DNA of 39,556 bases, from positions 1-39,556 of IMG/VR virus record IMGVR_UViG_3300044613_001703; one strand, given 5' to 3'. Shown one piece after another: positions 1 through 6,823 of the stretch. The notes below the pieces were generated by a model that was given only the letters and a program-made list of their open reading frames with translations, had not been told where the DNA came from and did no database searches. The translations under genes and the position numbers were made by a program. How positions within the stretch are numbered: the stretch's first letter is position 1; each line of letters starts with the position of its first letter. This stretch comes from a virus.

Positions 1-150
1 AGCGCCCTGACTGACAAGCCCCTCAGCCGGGCGCAGATAGCCATTTGAAATCCCCTGCGGCATCGGGACCGGCGCCATATTCACGGGGTAAGCCGTCCGA
101 AAGTCCGGGCTGCTATCCGTGTAAATGCCGGTAAGGATCGGGATTTGCAC
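1..150 (-). CDS. P22 gp10-like packaged DNA stabilization protein, N-terminal part (runs off left edge)
   Basis: This is the first 50 codons of a tail accessory (hub/plug) protein that closes the portal after packaging. It starts with GTG at 150, directly after the TGA of the upstream gene, with GAAGG about nine bases ahead. The residues read in the same order as the start of P22 gp10: a short start, then AYPVNM and SNGYLRP followed by an EGL segment, matching the P22 pattern YLPVNM, SSGYLRS and PGI. The gene is open at base 1. Its other part enters at the right edge of the window on the same strand, so this is one gene cut by the window boundary, not a truncated gene. Family assignment is from remembered P22 sequence and from its place after gp4-like and fibre genes. 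Confidence 0.85.
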   Translation of the reverse strand, partial: MQIPILTGIYTDSSPDFRTAYPVNMAPVPMPQGISNGYLRPAEGLVSQGA

Positions 151-450
151 TCAAACCCCACCTTCGCCGGGCTGAATGTGAAGCGTGGTTCCGGAAGCGC
201 TGATATACGCCACGTTGCCTTCACCTTCGCCCTTTGAAACGATAATTTCCGAACCGGCCCGGATCGGCGTATCGGCGGTTGTCGCGGTTTGCGTTCCAAT
301 GCCAATCCGCACATGGCAGATATCGTCGCCACTGTTCACAAGGCGCACGCTTTTGGCCTTTGGATCAACGGAAACCTCTGCCGATGCGACGGCAGGCGTC
401 ACCACCTGATTAGCGCCACGGGCCGGGTAGAATGGTGCGCGAATGGTCAT
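151..450 (-). CDS. Small phage virion-region protein, unknown function
   Basis: A 99-residue protein between a fibre-like gene and gp10. It starts at ATG 450 with AAGGAA seven bases upstream and ends directly against the gp10 GTG, so the two are probably translationally coupled. The composition (many T, V, A, G; alternating hydrophobic residues such as SVRLVNSGDDICHVRIGIG) looks like a small beta-sandwich. There is no signal peptide, membrane segment or catalytic motif. Similar short beta proteins occur among podovirus late genes as minor virion or decoration proteins; that role here is inference from position only. Confidence 0.8.
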   Translation of the reverse strand: MTIRAPFYPARGANQVVTPAVASAEVSVDPKAKSVRLVNSGDDICHVRIGIGTQTATTADTPIRAGSEIIVSKGEGEGNVAYISASGTTLHIQPGEGGV

Positions 451-460
451 GTCTTGTTCC

Positions 461-1831
461 TTAAGCCTTCATGATGATCCAGTTGGTGCCATCGCTCACA
501 AGCTCGGCCCAATTCCCCGCCGTGCCCGATACAATGGCCGTACCCGCCGCACCGCCCGCAAGCGGAACCACGTCTGACGAAGCGCTGTTGATTGCCTGCG
601 CCTGAATAGTTTTCATCACCACCACGCGCCCGGTATGGCTTGCCGGCGCTGGCAGCGTCACCACGCAAGCGGCGGCGGGCTTGTTGTTGATGATGTAATC
701 TTCCGCATCCCCAAGCGTGAAATTTGCCGTCTTGGTGACAGGTGCGGCGCGGCGCAAGCCCGTGATAGTCGGCGCGGTGCCAAACACCGCCGCTCCGCTG
801 CCCGTTTCATCAGTCAGCGCCCCCGCCAAATTGGCGCTGGAAGGCGTGGCCAGGAATGTCGCCACATTGGCGCCAAGGACGCTTGCCAAAAACGTCGCCA
901 TGCCGGCGCCAAGGCCGCTGAGACCAGTCGCCACGGGAAGGCCGGTGCAATTGGTCAATGCGCCACTGGCAGGCGTTCCAAGCACGGGCGCCACCAGCGT
1001 CTTATTGGAAAGCGTGTCAGTTGTCGCGCGCCCGACAAGCGTATCAGTGGCGGTCGGAAGCGTCAGGGTGCCCGTGTTGCTAATGCTGCTGATAACCGGC
1101 GCCGTCAAGGTCTTATCGGTCAGGGTTTGGGCGCCCGTGGTTGTCACCACGGGGACACCACCAGCCTGCACCACGCCCGTTCCCTTGGCCACAAGGTTTA
1201 GGTTGATGTTTGTGTCATTGCCGGTTGCACTCAGGCTGGGCGCCCCGCCCGCCGCCGCATTGGTAAGAGTAACCTCATTCACCGCCGCCGCCGTGGCAGA
1301 AACGCGCAAAAGCTCGTTGCCGTTCACATCGTTGATGCCGGTCGAAAGCGTCAGGCTGCTAAAGTTGGAACCCGTATTGCTGGAAAGCGTATACCAAGTA
1401 GCTTGCAGGCTATTGAAACGGATCGTGAAAAACCCGCCAATGCCAAGCGCGCCAGGCGTTCCAAGCAACGTGCCGCCATTACCGTTCACGGTCAGCGTCA
1501 CGATGCTTTGGGAAGAAACGACAAGGATTTCCTGCCCGTCAAAGCATGACGCAACCGGCGGCAAGGTAATGGTGCCAGCCGCAAAAGGTCCGGTTGGGTT
1601 GATGATCAAAAACAGGCTTTGCGTTTGCGCGCCAAGCTGAAGATTAAACCCGCTCGAAGTCGGCGCGCTTATTTGCGTGGTGTAGTCAGGATCGGCAAAA
1701 TAGGATTCAAAGAACGCCAATAACGTCGAAAGGCTGGCGCGGCGCGTGTCACCTTCACCAGGCGCATAGACCAAGATGTTATCGCCTGCGCTCAGGCTGT
1801 TGATCGCAGATAGTTGGTTGATCGTCGGCAT
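461..1831 (-). CDS. Tail fibre-like structural protein with low-complexity repeats
   Basis: A 456-residue protein. The N-terminus (MPTINQL, then GDTRRASLSTLLAFF around residues 27-41) resembles the head/tail-anchoring start of many podoviral fibre proteins. The middle is rich in T, G, A, S and L and holds fibre-type repeats: QTLTDKTLTAPVI near 245, LSNKTLVAPVLGTPASGAL near 285, and alternating hydrophobic stretches to about 360. The last 90 residues form a distinct domain containing VVVMKTI and a terminal TNWIIMKA. No enzyme motif is seen. It lies between gp4 and gp10 genes, a place where P22 has no gene, so it is an added virion component, perhaps a second receptor-binding fibre beside the tailspike. 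The fibre role is inferred from repeats and context. Confidence 0.75.
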   Translation of the reverse strand: MPTINQLSAINSLSAGDNILVYAPGEGDTRRASLSTLLAFFESYFADPDYTTQISAPTSSGFNLQLGAQTQSLFLIINPTGPFAAGTITLPPVASCFDGQEILVVSSQSIVTLTVNGNGGTLLGTPGALGIGGFFTIRFNSLQATWYTLSSNTGSNFSSLTLSTGINDVNGNELLRVSATAAAVNEVTLTNAAAGGAPSLSATGNDTNINLNLVAKGTGVVQAGGVPVVTTTGAQTLTDKTLTAPVISSISNTGTLTLPTATDTLVGRATTDTLSNKTLVAPVLGTPASGALTNCTGLPVATGLSGLGAGMATFLASVLGANVATFLATPSSANLAGALTDETGSGAAVFGTAPTITGLRRAAPVTKTANFTLGDAEDYIINNKPAAACVVTLPAPASHTGRVVVMKTIQAQAINSASSDVVPLAGGAAGTAIVSGTAGNWAELVSDGTNWIIMKA

Positions 1832-1843
1832 GGCGTTCCGTTC

Positions 1844-2320
1844 CTACGGTTCAAGCGGGCCATCAGGCCCCACCAAGACAGGATCAACCGGCCCCGGCAT
1901 GAATGGATTGTCAGATACCCAAGGCCGGTTGCCCGCGCCCGCCGGTAGGGTTTTGGGGAATTGCATTTCCGAAGGCATAGCAGCCCGCGCCAGCAACGCC
2001 TCATAAGCTTGCCGGGCCGATGTTTTCACCTCCACCGCCACCGCCTTGCCGTAAGCTGGGGCAAGCCTCAGTGCCAAGTTGGAAACGATGGCCTCAACCG
2101 CCCGATCTGGAATGCTTGTTTCTTCATCAAGGCCGCTATCCTCTGGGCTACGCGGCAACGGATAGGCAATGCGGATGCCCTTGCTATTCCAAGTCGCCAG
2201 CATCGAATCCATGCGGCGCAGCGCCGATTCCATCTGTGCCGGCGTCAGGTCAAAGGTATAGGCCGCAAGGCCAACCTCTTCAAACGCGGCTTCGATAAGC
2301 TGGCGCTTGGTGTAACTCAT
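1844..2320 (-). CDS. P22 gp4-like tail accessory factor
   Basis: A 158-residue protein matching P22 gp4 (P22_Tail-4 family), which forms the ring that attaches to the portal and begins tail assembly. Visible matches in order: the N-terminal helix (QLIEAAFEEVGL), AQMESALRRMDSMLATW, the aromatic segment after GI, the helix AVEAIVSNLALRLAPAYG (P22: NLACRIAPDYA), and LPAGAGN near residue 126 (P22: MPTGSGN). Its length is close to the 166 residues remembered for P22 gp4. It overlaps the upstream gene by ATGA. Some gp4 proteins are reported to have peptidoglycan-cleaving activity; nothing here proves that. Confidence 0.9.
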   Translation of the reverse strand: MSYTKRQLIEAAFEEVGLAAYTFDLTPAQMESALRRMDSMLATWNSKGIRIAYPLPRSPEDSGLDEETSIPDRAVEAIVSNLALRLAPAYGKAVAVEVKTSARQAYEALLARAAMPSEMQFPKTLPAGAGNRPWVSDNPFMPGPVDPVLVGPDGPLEP

Positions 2321-2637
2321 TTCACCGGCACCATCTTGGCTTCAATCTCGGCGATCAGGCGCTTGTCTGACCACCGGCCATCCACCTTGACGCCAAGCTC
2401 TTCCGCTTTCTGTTCCAATTCGGCGCGCATTACGGGCGCGTCATCGGCAGGCACGGGCGCGGCCTCTGGCGCGGCTACAGGCGGTGCCATCGCGGCGGTA
2501 AGGCTATCATGCCAGCCATCAGCCAAAGCAGCCTCTAGCGCCTCTTGCGTGTCAATACCGCGATAATCATAGGTAACACCAGGCGGGCCAAAATGCGCGC
2601 CAGGAACACGGTAAAGAATAGTTGGAAGAGGTCTCAT
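2317..2637 (-). CDS. Small virion-region protein with C-terminal HeH/LEM-like segment
   Basis: A 106-residue protein. The first 45 residues are a compact segment with PGVTYDYRGIDTQEAL. A Pro/Ala-rich linker follows at 50-65. The last 35 residues (AELEQKAEELGVKVDG, then WSDKRLIAEIEAK) have the pattern of the short helix-extended-loop-helix (HeH/LEM, SAP-like) fold often seen in phage head-completion proteins. It is joined by ATGA overlaps to both neighbours, between the gp4 gene and a small basic protein. The function is unknown; a connector or head-associated role is inferred from place. Confidence 0.8.
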   Translation of the reverse strand: MRPLPTILYRVPGAHFGPPGVTYDYRGIDTQEALEAALADGWHDSLTAAMAPPVAAPEAAPVPADDAPVMRAELEQKAEELGVKVDGRWSDKRLIAEIEAKMVPVK

Positions 2638-2801
2638 TTTGCACCTTTCGGCGCTTTACCGGGTTTTCCAGCCTTCATCGCCGCCGTGCGGGCGGTATTC
2701 AAAGAAATGGCCACCGCCTGCTTTTGCGGTTTGCCAGCCTTCATTTCCTTTTTGATATTGCTGGAAATGGAAGCCTTAGAATAACCCTTCTTCAACGGCA
2801 T
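2634..2801 (-). CDS. Small basic phage protein (MPLKKG type)
   Basis: A 55-residue very basic protein. The start at ATG 2801 is chosen because a strong AGGAGG lies about seven bases upstream and the protein then begins MPLKKGYSKASISSNI, a recurring start in tiny phage late proteins. KPQKQAVAISL follows, and the tail KAGKPGKAPKGAK is Lys/Gly-rich. It has no Cys or membrane segment. The function of this family is not known to me. It lies among head and tail genes, so it may be a packaged or assembly protein that touches DNA; that is inference. Confidence 0.8.
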   Translation of the reverse strand: MPLKKGYSKASISSNIKKEMKAGKPQKQAVAISLNTARTAAMKAGKPGKAPKGAK

Positions 2802-2823
2802 AGGAAAGCCTCCTGCAAGGGGT

Positions 2824-2849
2824 TTGGGCGGGCCGTGAAGCCCGCCCAA
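2824..2849. terminator. Perfect 10-bp hairpin after the 2857 gene
   Basis: TTGGGCGGGC and its exact reverse complement GCCCGCCCAA flank a six-base loop. The hairpin lies eight bases past the stop of the 2857..3480 gene and before the ribosome site of the next one. No T-run follows on the minus strand, so it could be a weak or Rho-assisted terminator, an attenuator lowering expression after the coat region, or an mRNA-protecting structure. Confidence 0.55.
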
Positions 2850-2856
2850 GTCATTA

Positions 2857-3480
2857 CTACAATCGATAGGTAACAAAGGTATCAGCCGCCGTCTTGCGCG
2901 TGCGGAAACGCGCGGTGGCGCCAGCCGTGCCAGCCGTTGCCGCCGCCCCGACAATGGTGTGACCCGTATCAACCGTGATCGTAAGCGCAAAGGCCGCAAG
3001 CGTAGCAAGCGTCCAATCAAAACTATCATTGACAGCCATATTGGTCGCCAAGTCCAATTCCGCGCCGGTTGGTAGCTGGATGTTCCGGCCCGTGGTAGGG
3101 GTCGCAGTCACATAGCCGGTCAGCAGGTTCGCTGGCGAAAACCCCATAGAACCGCCATCAGTAATGTTGGCAGGCGTCACCTGAACTTGCGCGTTCAAGC
3201 GCCCCTGCTGGACCACAGGATCCGTGCCCACCTCATAAAGGGCAGTCACGCCACCGGAGGCTTCAATCACAATGACGGCGCCGGAAGCATACGGGCCAAA
3301 CACCGTCTGGCCATTGCTTACGGTGCCGATCAGCGTCACCTGATCCGGGTAATTGGGATACCCCAGCTTGCGCGACACTTGCGCCGAACCTTGGCACGCA
3401 ACCGCGATGCTTTCATTCGCCGGAATGATGATGTCGCCAGAATTGCCCTGCGGCAGAACGAAACTCGAAAAAGTAGCCAT
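2857..3480 (-). CDS. Hypothetical virion protein downstream of coat (possible head decoration protein)
   Basis: A 207-residue protein with beta-rich, low-charge composition. It starts at ATG 3480 with AAGGAG eight bases before it. It begins MATFSSFVLPQGNSG and carries alternating strands such as VTLIGTVSNGQTVFGPY. The second half (IQLPTGAELDLATNMAVNDSF, then DTGHTIVG) resembles the jelly-roll style of phage spike or decoration proteins. No catalytic motif is seen. It directly follows the coat gene, where many phages encode a capsid-decorating protein; the ribosome site is strong, fitting high expression. The decoration role is inference, and I do not recognise a named family. Confidence 0.75.
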   Translation of the reverse strand: MATFSSFVLPQGNSGDIIIPANESIAVACQGSAQVSRKLGYPNYPDQVTLIGTVSNGQTVFGPYASGAVIVIEASGGVTALYEVGTDPVVQQGRLNAQVQVTPANITDGGSMGFSPANLLTGYVTATPTTGRNIQLPTGAELDLATNMAVNDSFDWTLATLAAFALTITVDTGHTIVGAAATAGTAGATARFRTRKTAADTFVTYRL

Positions 3481-3504
3481 GTTCGTGATCTCCTTCTGCT
3501 GCGA

Positions 3505-4779
3505 TCAGGTCTGGGAAAACATGATGATGCCGCTCATTTGCGGCTGTTTGTTCACCACGCCATAAAGAGTATCAAGGCGATACTTGGTCTTTTGCGTGTT
3601 GATGTCATACTGCTTGGACATGACCAATTCGATGCCCTGGTCAGTCGAAGCCCGCATGACAGCGGCGCCGGCATCGCTCGGGATTGCCAAACGGCCTGGC
3701 AGGATTTCCAGGCTATCCTTGTGCCAGAAGGGATTCATGAAGTTGGTCACGGTATTCAGGAACACGATAGCGGCAGTGGTTGAAGTGCTGGCAGCCACGC
3801 AATTCTGATACTGCACTTCTGCATCCGTGCCGCCCTGCGCCGTGATAAGCGGCGGGGAAATCACCAGCGTCGTCGTGCTTGGCACGCTGATCACGCGGAA
3901 GGTTTTCAGTTGCCCGGTGGACTGTTTGGTGATGTGATGCACCGCTTCAATGCCCGCGATAGTGAAGGCATCGCCCGGCGCCACGCTTGTCGTGCTGGAG
4001 ATTGTGACAGTCTGGAAGCGGTTATCCACATTGGAAACTTCGCCAGTTGCCGCAACGGAAGTTGCCTTCGGCACATAGAACTGCGCGCCCGCAACGGTCG
4101 TATTGATCTGCAAGCCAGCGCCACCAGCGGCGGCAGTCTTGCGAAGGGCATAATCCAGCTTGTAGGTGTCAAAGCTGGCCACCGTGCCGACAAGGGCGCG
4201 GCGCAGCGCGTTATCGCTGGTTTGGTTGCCGAAGGAACGGGTCACGGCCTGAAGATTGCTCGCCATGCCGTTGTAATCGCGTGTGGAAAGCGCCAGATAG
4301 CGGTCCTCCATCATCACGCCTTGCTCGTTCATGATGGCTTCGCACTGCGCCACGTCATCAAAGCCGGACGCGGCAACCGTGCGCTTCACAAACAACGTGC
4401 CTTGCAGCGCCGCCACGTTCATGATCGCCACGTTGATGTCCGACGCCAGCTTTTGCTTGGCCGCATCGCCCAGGCGTTGCTCCTGCAAGGCATCGCGCAA
4501 TTCAGTGCCGGTCATCACCCATGGCACGGAACGCTGAAAGCCAATCGTGGCCGGGACGGTCAACTGCGTGTAATCATCGAAGTTGGCAGTCATATCGGTC
4601 CCGGCATAACTGGTCGCGATATAGGGTTGCGGACGCCAAATGACGTTGTTTGTGCGCTCCATCATCACCTGATCGGTGTTGTAGATCGCCACATTGCGGG
4701 AAAGAACCAGTGCATCCTGAAAGCCTTCAAGGATATTCTCGAAGGCGATGCGCTCTTCTTTGCTGAAACTGTTTGCCAT
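3505..4779 (-). CDS. Major coat protein, P22 gp5-like
   Basis: A 424-residue HK97-fold coat protein of the P22 type, close to the 430 residues of P22 gp5. The clearest match is NVDNRFQTVTISSTTSVAPG near residues 237-256, where P22 has NVDNRFATVTLSATT in the inserted (I-) domain region. It is followed by FTIAGIEAVHHITKQ and TFRVI. The N-terminal arm with NNVIWRPQPY and the C-terminal stretch IELVMSKQYDINTQK also fit. It lies after the scaffold gene as in P22, separated by a 146-base gap, which suggests separate tuning of its expression. A GAGG ribosome site lies about ten bases upstream. Confidence 0.93.
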   Translation of the reverse strand: MANSFSKEERIAFENILEGFQDALVLSRNVAIYNTDQVMMERTNNVIWRPQPYIATSYAGTDMTANFDDYTQLTVPATIGFQRSVPWVMTGTELRDALQEQRLGDAAKQKLASDINVAIMNVAALQGTLFVKRTVAASGFDDVAQCEAIMNEQGVMMEDRYLALSTRDYNGMASNLQAVTRSFGNQTSDNALRRALVGTVASFDTYKLDYALRKTAAAGGAGLQINTTVAGAQFYVPKATSVAATGEVSNVDNRFQTVTISSTTSVAPGDAFTIAGIEAVHHITKQSTGQLKTFRVISVPSTTTLVISPPLITAQGGTDAEVQYQNCVAASTSTTAAIVFLNTVTNFMNPFWHKDSLEILPGRLAIPSDAGAAVMRASTDQGIELVMSKQYDINTQKTKYRLDTLYGVVNKQPQMSGIIMFSQT

Positions 4780-4885
4780 GTTTCATAGCCTCATGATTGA
4801 GAGATGGGGATTGTTGCCATGTCTCACCCATAAGGCCGGGCGGCTGCCGTTTTATGCCCTCTGCGATTTACGGCTCGCGACACCT

Positions 4886-4912
4886 GGGCGCCAACACTTT
4901 ACGCCAGCGCCC
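4886..4912. terminator. Possible hairpin between scaffold and coat genes
   Basis: GGGCGC and GCGCCC can pair around a 15-base loop just past the scaffold stop. This lies in the 146-base gap before the coat gene. No T-run is visible. It may be an attenuator or RNA processing site; I see no convincing promoter in the rest of the gap. Confidence 0.3.
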
Positions 4913-4925
4913 GGCTTGGCGTCAA

Positions 4926-5774
4926 TCACTTTTTTGCGGCCTTCTGGCGCTTATAGGCAATGACCTTGGTCATATCGCCAGTCTTGGCGGCTTCATCGCG
5001 CAGCCGCTCCAGGGTGCTATCCACGGCACCGGATACGGGAACGCCGCCGGTTGAACGGATTTGCTTCTCGGGCGCGGGCGGCGCCTTGCGGGGGGTGACT
5101 TTCAATTGCGCCTCCAGTTTGGCAATGGCAAAGGTGAACTTGACGGGATCGGTAATGGCAGCCAATTCCTTGGCCTTGGCCGGGTTCCGCCCCATGGCGT
5201 AAATCAGCAAGGCCGGGTTTTCGGCCCCGGCCACGATGATGCTTTGCTGCGGCACGCTGAACGTGGTTTGCGCCACGGCTTCGGCGTCGTCATAATCCGG
5301 CACGCGCAATTCAGCCTTGGCCTTGCCGTAGCCTTCCAGCTTAGCTTGCCATGCCTTTTGCTGTTCCTGTTCCGCTTGAAGCTGGCGCGTGATTTCCGCA
5401 TCGGCAGTGCGCTTGCGGTCATACCAAGCCGTCAATTCGCGCTCATACGCATCGGTATCGTAATCGTGATCCTCCAGCGTAGGTTTCTTGCCGGGATCGG
5501 TGGTGGGCGGCGGGGTTGCTTCCTTTGCTGCCAGCTTATCGCGCAATTCCTTGATTTCACGCTCACGCTCGCGGTTGACGCGCCGCAATTCCCGCACCCA
5601 TTCAGGGGCCGGGGCGGTATCCTGCGGCTCCGGGGCGGGTTCATCGCCAATGGTGACGATTACCTCCTCCGGCTCAGGGGCCGGCGTATCTGGCGCATTA
5701 GCCTCGGGCGCGTCAAGCGGGGCAACCTGCTCCTCAATCTCAAGGTCAGGCTCTTGCGTCTGTGTTTCGCTCAT
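4926..5774 (-). CDS. Scaffolding protein
   Basis: A 282-residue, highly charged, helical protein. The first 55 residues are acidic and Pro-rich (several PEP/EPE motifs). Residues 58-90 are a charged coiled coil (RELRRVNREREREIKEL). The middle has DYDTDAYERELTAWYDRKR and a Gln-rich helix (QLQAEQEQQKAWQAK). The C-terminal 40 residues form a basic amphipathic helix ending in VIAYKRQKAAKK, like the coat-binding helix-turn-helix at the end of P22 gp8 scaffold. P22 gp8 is about 303 residues. It stands just before the coat gene, as in P22. It should build the procapsid inside the coat shell and then leave. Confidence 0.85.
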   Translation of the reverse strand: MSETQTQEPDLEIEEQVAPLDAPEANAPDTPAPEPEEVIVTIGDEPAPEPQDTAPAPEWVRELRRVNREREREIKELRDKLAAKEATPPPTTDPGKKPTLEDHDYDTDAYERELTAWYDRKRTADAEITRQLQAEQEQQKAWQAKLEGYGKAKAELRVPDYDDAEAVAQTTFSVPQQSIIVAGAENPALLIYAMGRNPAKAKELAAITDPVKFTFAIAKLEAQLKVTPRKAPPAPEKQIRSTGGVPVSGAVDSTLERLRDEAAKTGDMTKVIAYKRQKAAKK

Positions 5775-5816
5775 TTTGGATTCCTGTCTCGCCCTTCACC
5801 GGCAGGGCGGATGCCG

Positions 5817-5972
5817 TTATTTCTTTTTGCGCGCGGCGCGCATGTTATCCACAAGGTTCGGATACGGGCGCCCGGCTTCCTTTGCCATCGCTTTTGCCGA
5901 CGCCTTCTGCTTGGGCGCCAGCTTTTTGTCGCCCTTGGTAGGGTCTTTGGTTTTCCATACGGGCTTTTTCAT
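5817..5972 (-). CDS. Small basic phage protein (MKKPVWKTKDP type)
   Basis: A 51-residue strongly basic protein; the start at ATG 5972 follows a weak GGCAGAG. It begins MKKPVWKTKDP and contains AGRPYPNLVDNMRAA, a signature that recurs in tiny proteins of phage head operons. About a third of residues are Lys or Arg, so RNA or DNA contact is likely. The function of the family is unknown to me. It lies just upstream of the scaffold gene. Confidence 0.8.
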   Translation of the reverse strand: MKKPVWKTKDPTKGDKKLAPKQKASAKAMAKEAGRPYPNLVDNMRAARKKK

Positions 5973-5982
5973 GCTCTGCCTT

Positions 5983-6645
5983 TCAATGAAAAACAATCTC
6001 TTCGCCGTCATCCAGCAACAGTTGCATTGCCGCCATGACAGCCGCCATTTCCTCACGCTCCAGGGCTTCCTGCCGGCGCTGTAGCTTGCGCCTAGCAGCC
6101 TGCAATTCGCCCCGGACCATATCGGCCACGAACTCAGGCGTGGCGCTCACCGGCAGGGCGATAGGCTCCAGGGCTATGCGCTCGCCTTCAATCTCAACCT
6201 CTGCCACCGGGGCAGCGCGGCGCGGGCGCGGCGCGGGCTGCGCTTCATCTTCCGGCTCGGGCAAGGTGACGCTGGCAAGGTATCGCGCGGCGTCCTCTGC
6301 CCGGTCAAAGACCTTGCCATCCACCATATAGACCGCGCGCTTGCGCCCGCGTTGCGCGTTGCCAGGACCGCCGCCGCCGATGGGCTGGGGTTGCGCCGCC
6401 GTAGCGCTGGATACCAGCGTCACGGCGCCCAGGGTGACGTTTAGATCAGCCGTGATCGGCGGTTGCGTTATGGTCGCCGTTGAAGATAGCGCCAGGCTTC
6501 CAAGCGTGACATTCAGATCGGCGGTAATGCCCGCGCTGCTTACCGTCGCGTCCGATGATAGGGTAAGCGCCCCAAGCGTGACGCTAAGATCAGCCGTAAT
6601 CCCTACGGACGCGCCGCCAGACTGAAGGAGCGTCAGCAGCGTCAT
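5983..6645 (-). CDS. Repeat-containing virion-region protein
   Basis: A 220-residue protein in two parts. Residues 16-87 are three tandem 24-residue units, each beginning ITADL(S/N)VTLG and ending in SS(D/T/A)AT, a beta-type repeat like those seen in surface or tail proteins. After a Gly-rich hinge (IGGGGPGN near 88-95) comes an unrelated domain: RAVYMVDGKVFDRAEDAARYLAS, then a charged helical end with ARRKLQRRQEALEREEM. The mix of an exposed repeat arm and a helical anchor suggests a virion protein, but I do not recognise the family. It lies between portal-side genes and the scaffold. Confidence 0.75.
   Translation of the reverse strand: MTLLTLLQSGGASVGITADLSVTLGALTLSSDATVSSAGITADLNVTLGSLALSSTATITQPPITADLNVTLGAVTLVSSATAAQPQPIGGGGPGNAQRGRKRAVYMVDGKVFDRAEDAARYLASVTLPEPEDEAQPAPRPRRAAPVAEVEIEGERIALEPIALPVSATPEFVADMVRGELQAARRKLQRRQEALEREEMAAVMAAMQLLLDDGEEIVFH
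6385..6600 (-). repeat. Three tandem 72-base units in the 5983 gene
   Basis: Three consecutive in-frame 72-base units encode ITADL-VTLG-L-LSS repeats. The units start at about 6600, 6528 and 6456. The bases differ between units at many third positions, so the array is old or under selection rather than a fresh duplication. Confidence 0.75.
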
Positions 6646-6650
6646 GGAAG

Positions 6651-6821
6651 TTACTCGCTAGGCGGCGAAAGCTGCTCGTTTAACAGGGCTTGGGTCTGGT
6701 TGATCTTGATCTCAACTTCCTGCGCCTGCTGCAATTCATTCAGCCTCTCAAGTGACCCTTTCAGGGTGACAAGGCTGTTGATCTTCGCCTCAAGCATCGC
6801 GATCAATTCTTCTTTGTCCAT
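6651..6821 (-). CDS. Short coiled-coil protein
   Basis: A 56-residue protein starting at ATG 6821 (MDKEELIAMLEAK) and ending NEQLSPPSE at TAA 6651. Nearly the whole chain has a heptad pattern (LIAMLEAKINSLVTL, LERLNELQQ), so a coiled-coil dimer or trimer is likely. It fits tightly between its neighbours, two bases after one stop and five bases before the next start. The function is unknown; small chaperone or scaffold-type proteins are common in this part of phage operons. Confidence 0.75.
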   Translation of the reverse strand: MDKEELIAMLEAKINSLVTLKGSLERLNELQQAQEVEIKINQTQALLNEQLSPPSE

Positions 6822-6823
6822 GG

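Noticed and set aside
820-844. Similarity of the C-terminal SMPSLFD of the helicase-methylase (18124 gene, residues 829-835) to a clamp-binding motif
   Set aside because: The Gln and first Leu of QL[S/D]LF are missing, unlike the two exact motifs reported; too weak to claim. The coordinates given here are residue-scale; the DNA lies near 18154-18174.
717-1640. Long plus-strand frame (about 307 codons) opposite the fibre gene
   Set aside because: It is antisense to a fibre gene with typical repeats, has no ribosome site or context, and such frames are expected in G/C-rich repeats.
461-1831. Diversity-generating retroelement target in the fibre gene
   Set aside because: No reverse transcriptase gene or template repeat is present in the window; the repeats are of ordinary fibre type.
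3910-4788. Plus-strand frame of about 290 codons opposite the coat gene
   Set aside because: The coat protein on the other strand has direct P22 matches; the plus frame shows no domain.
5061-6038. Plus-strand frame of about 325 codons opposite scaffold
   Set aside because: The minus strand holds a convincing scaffold protein with coupled neighbours; the plus frame is rich in Arg/Leu/Gly from the reverse reading.
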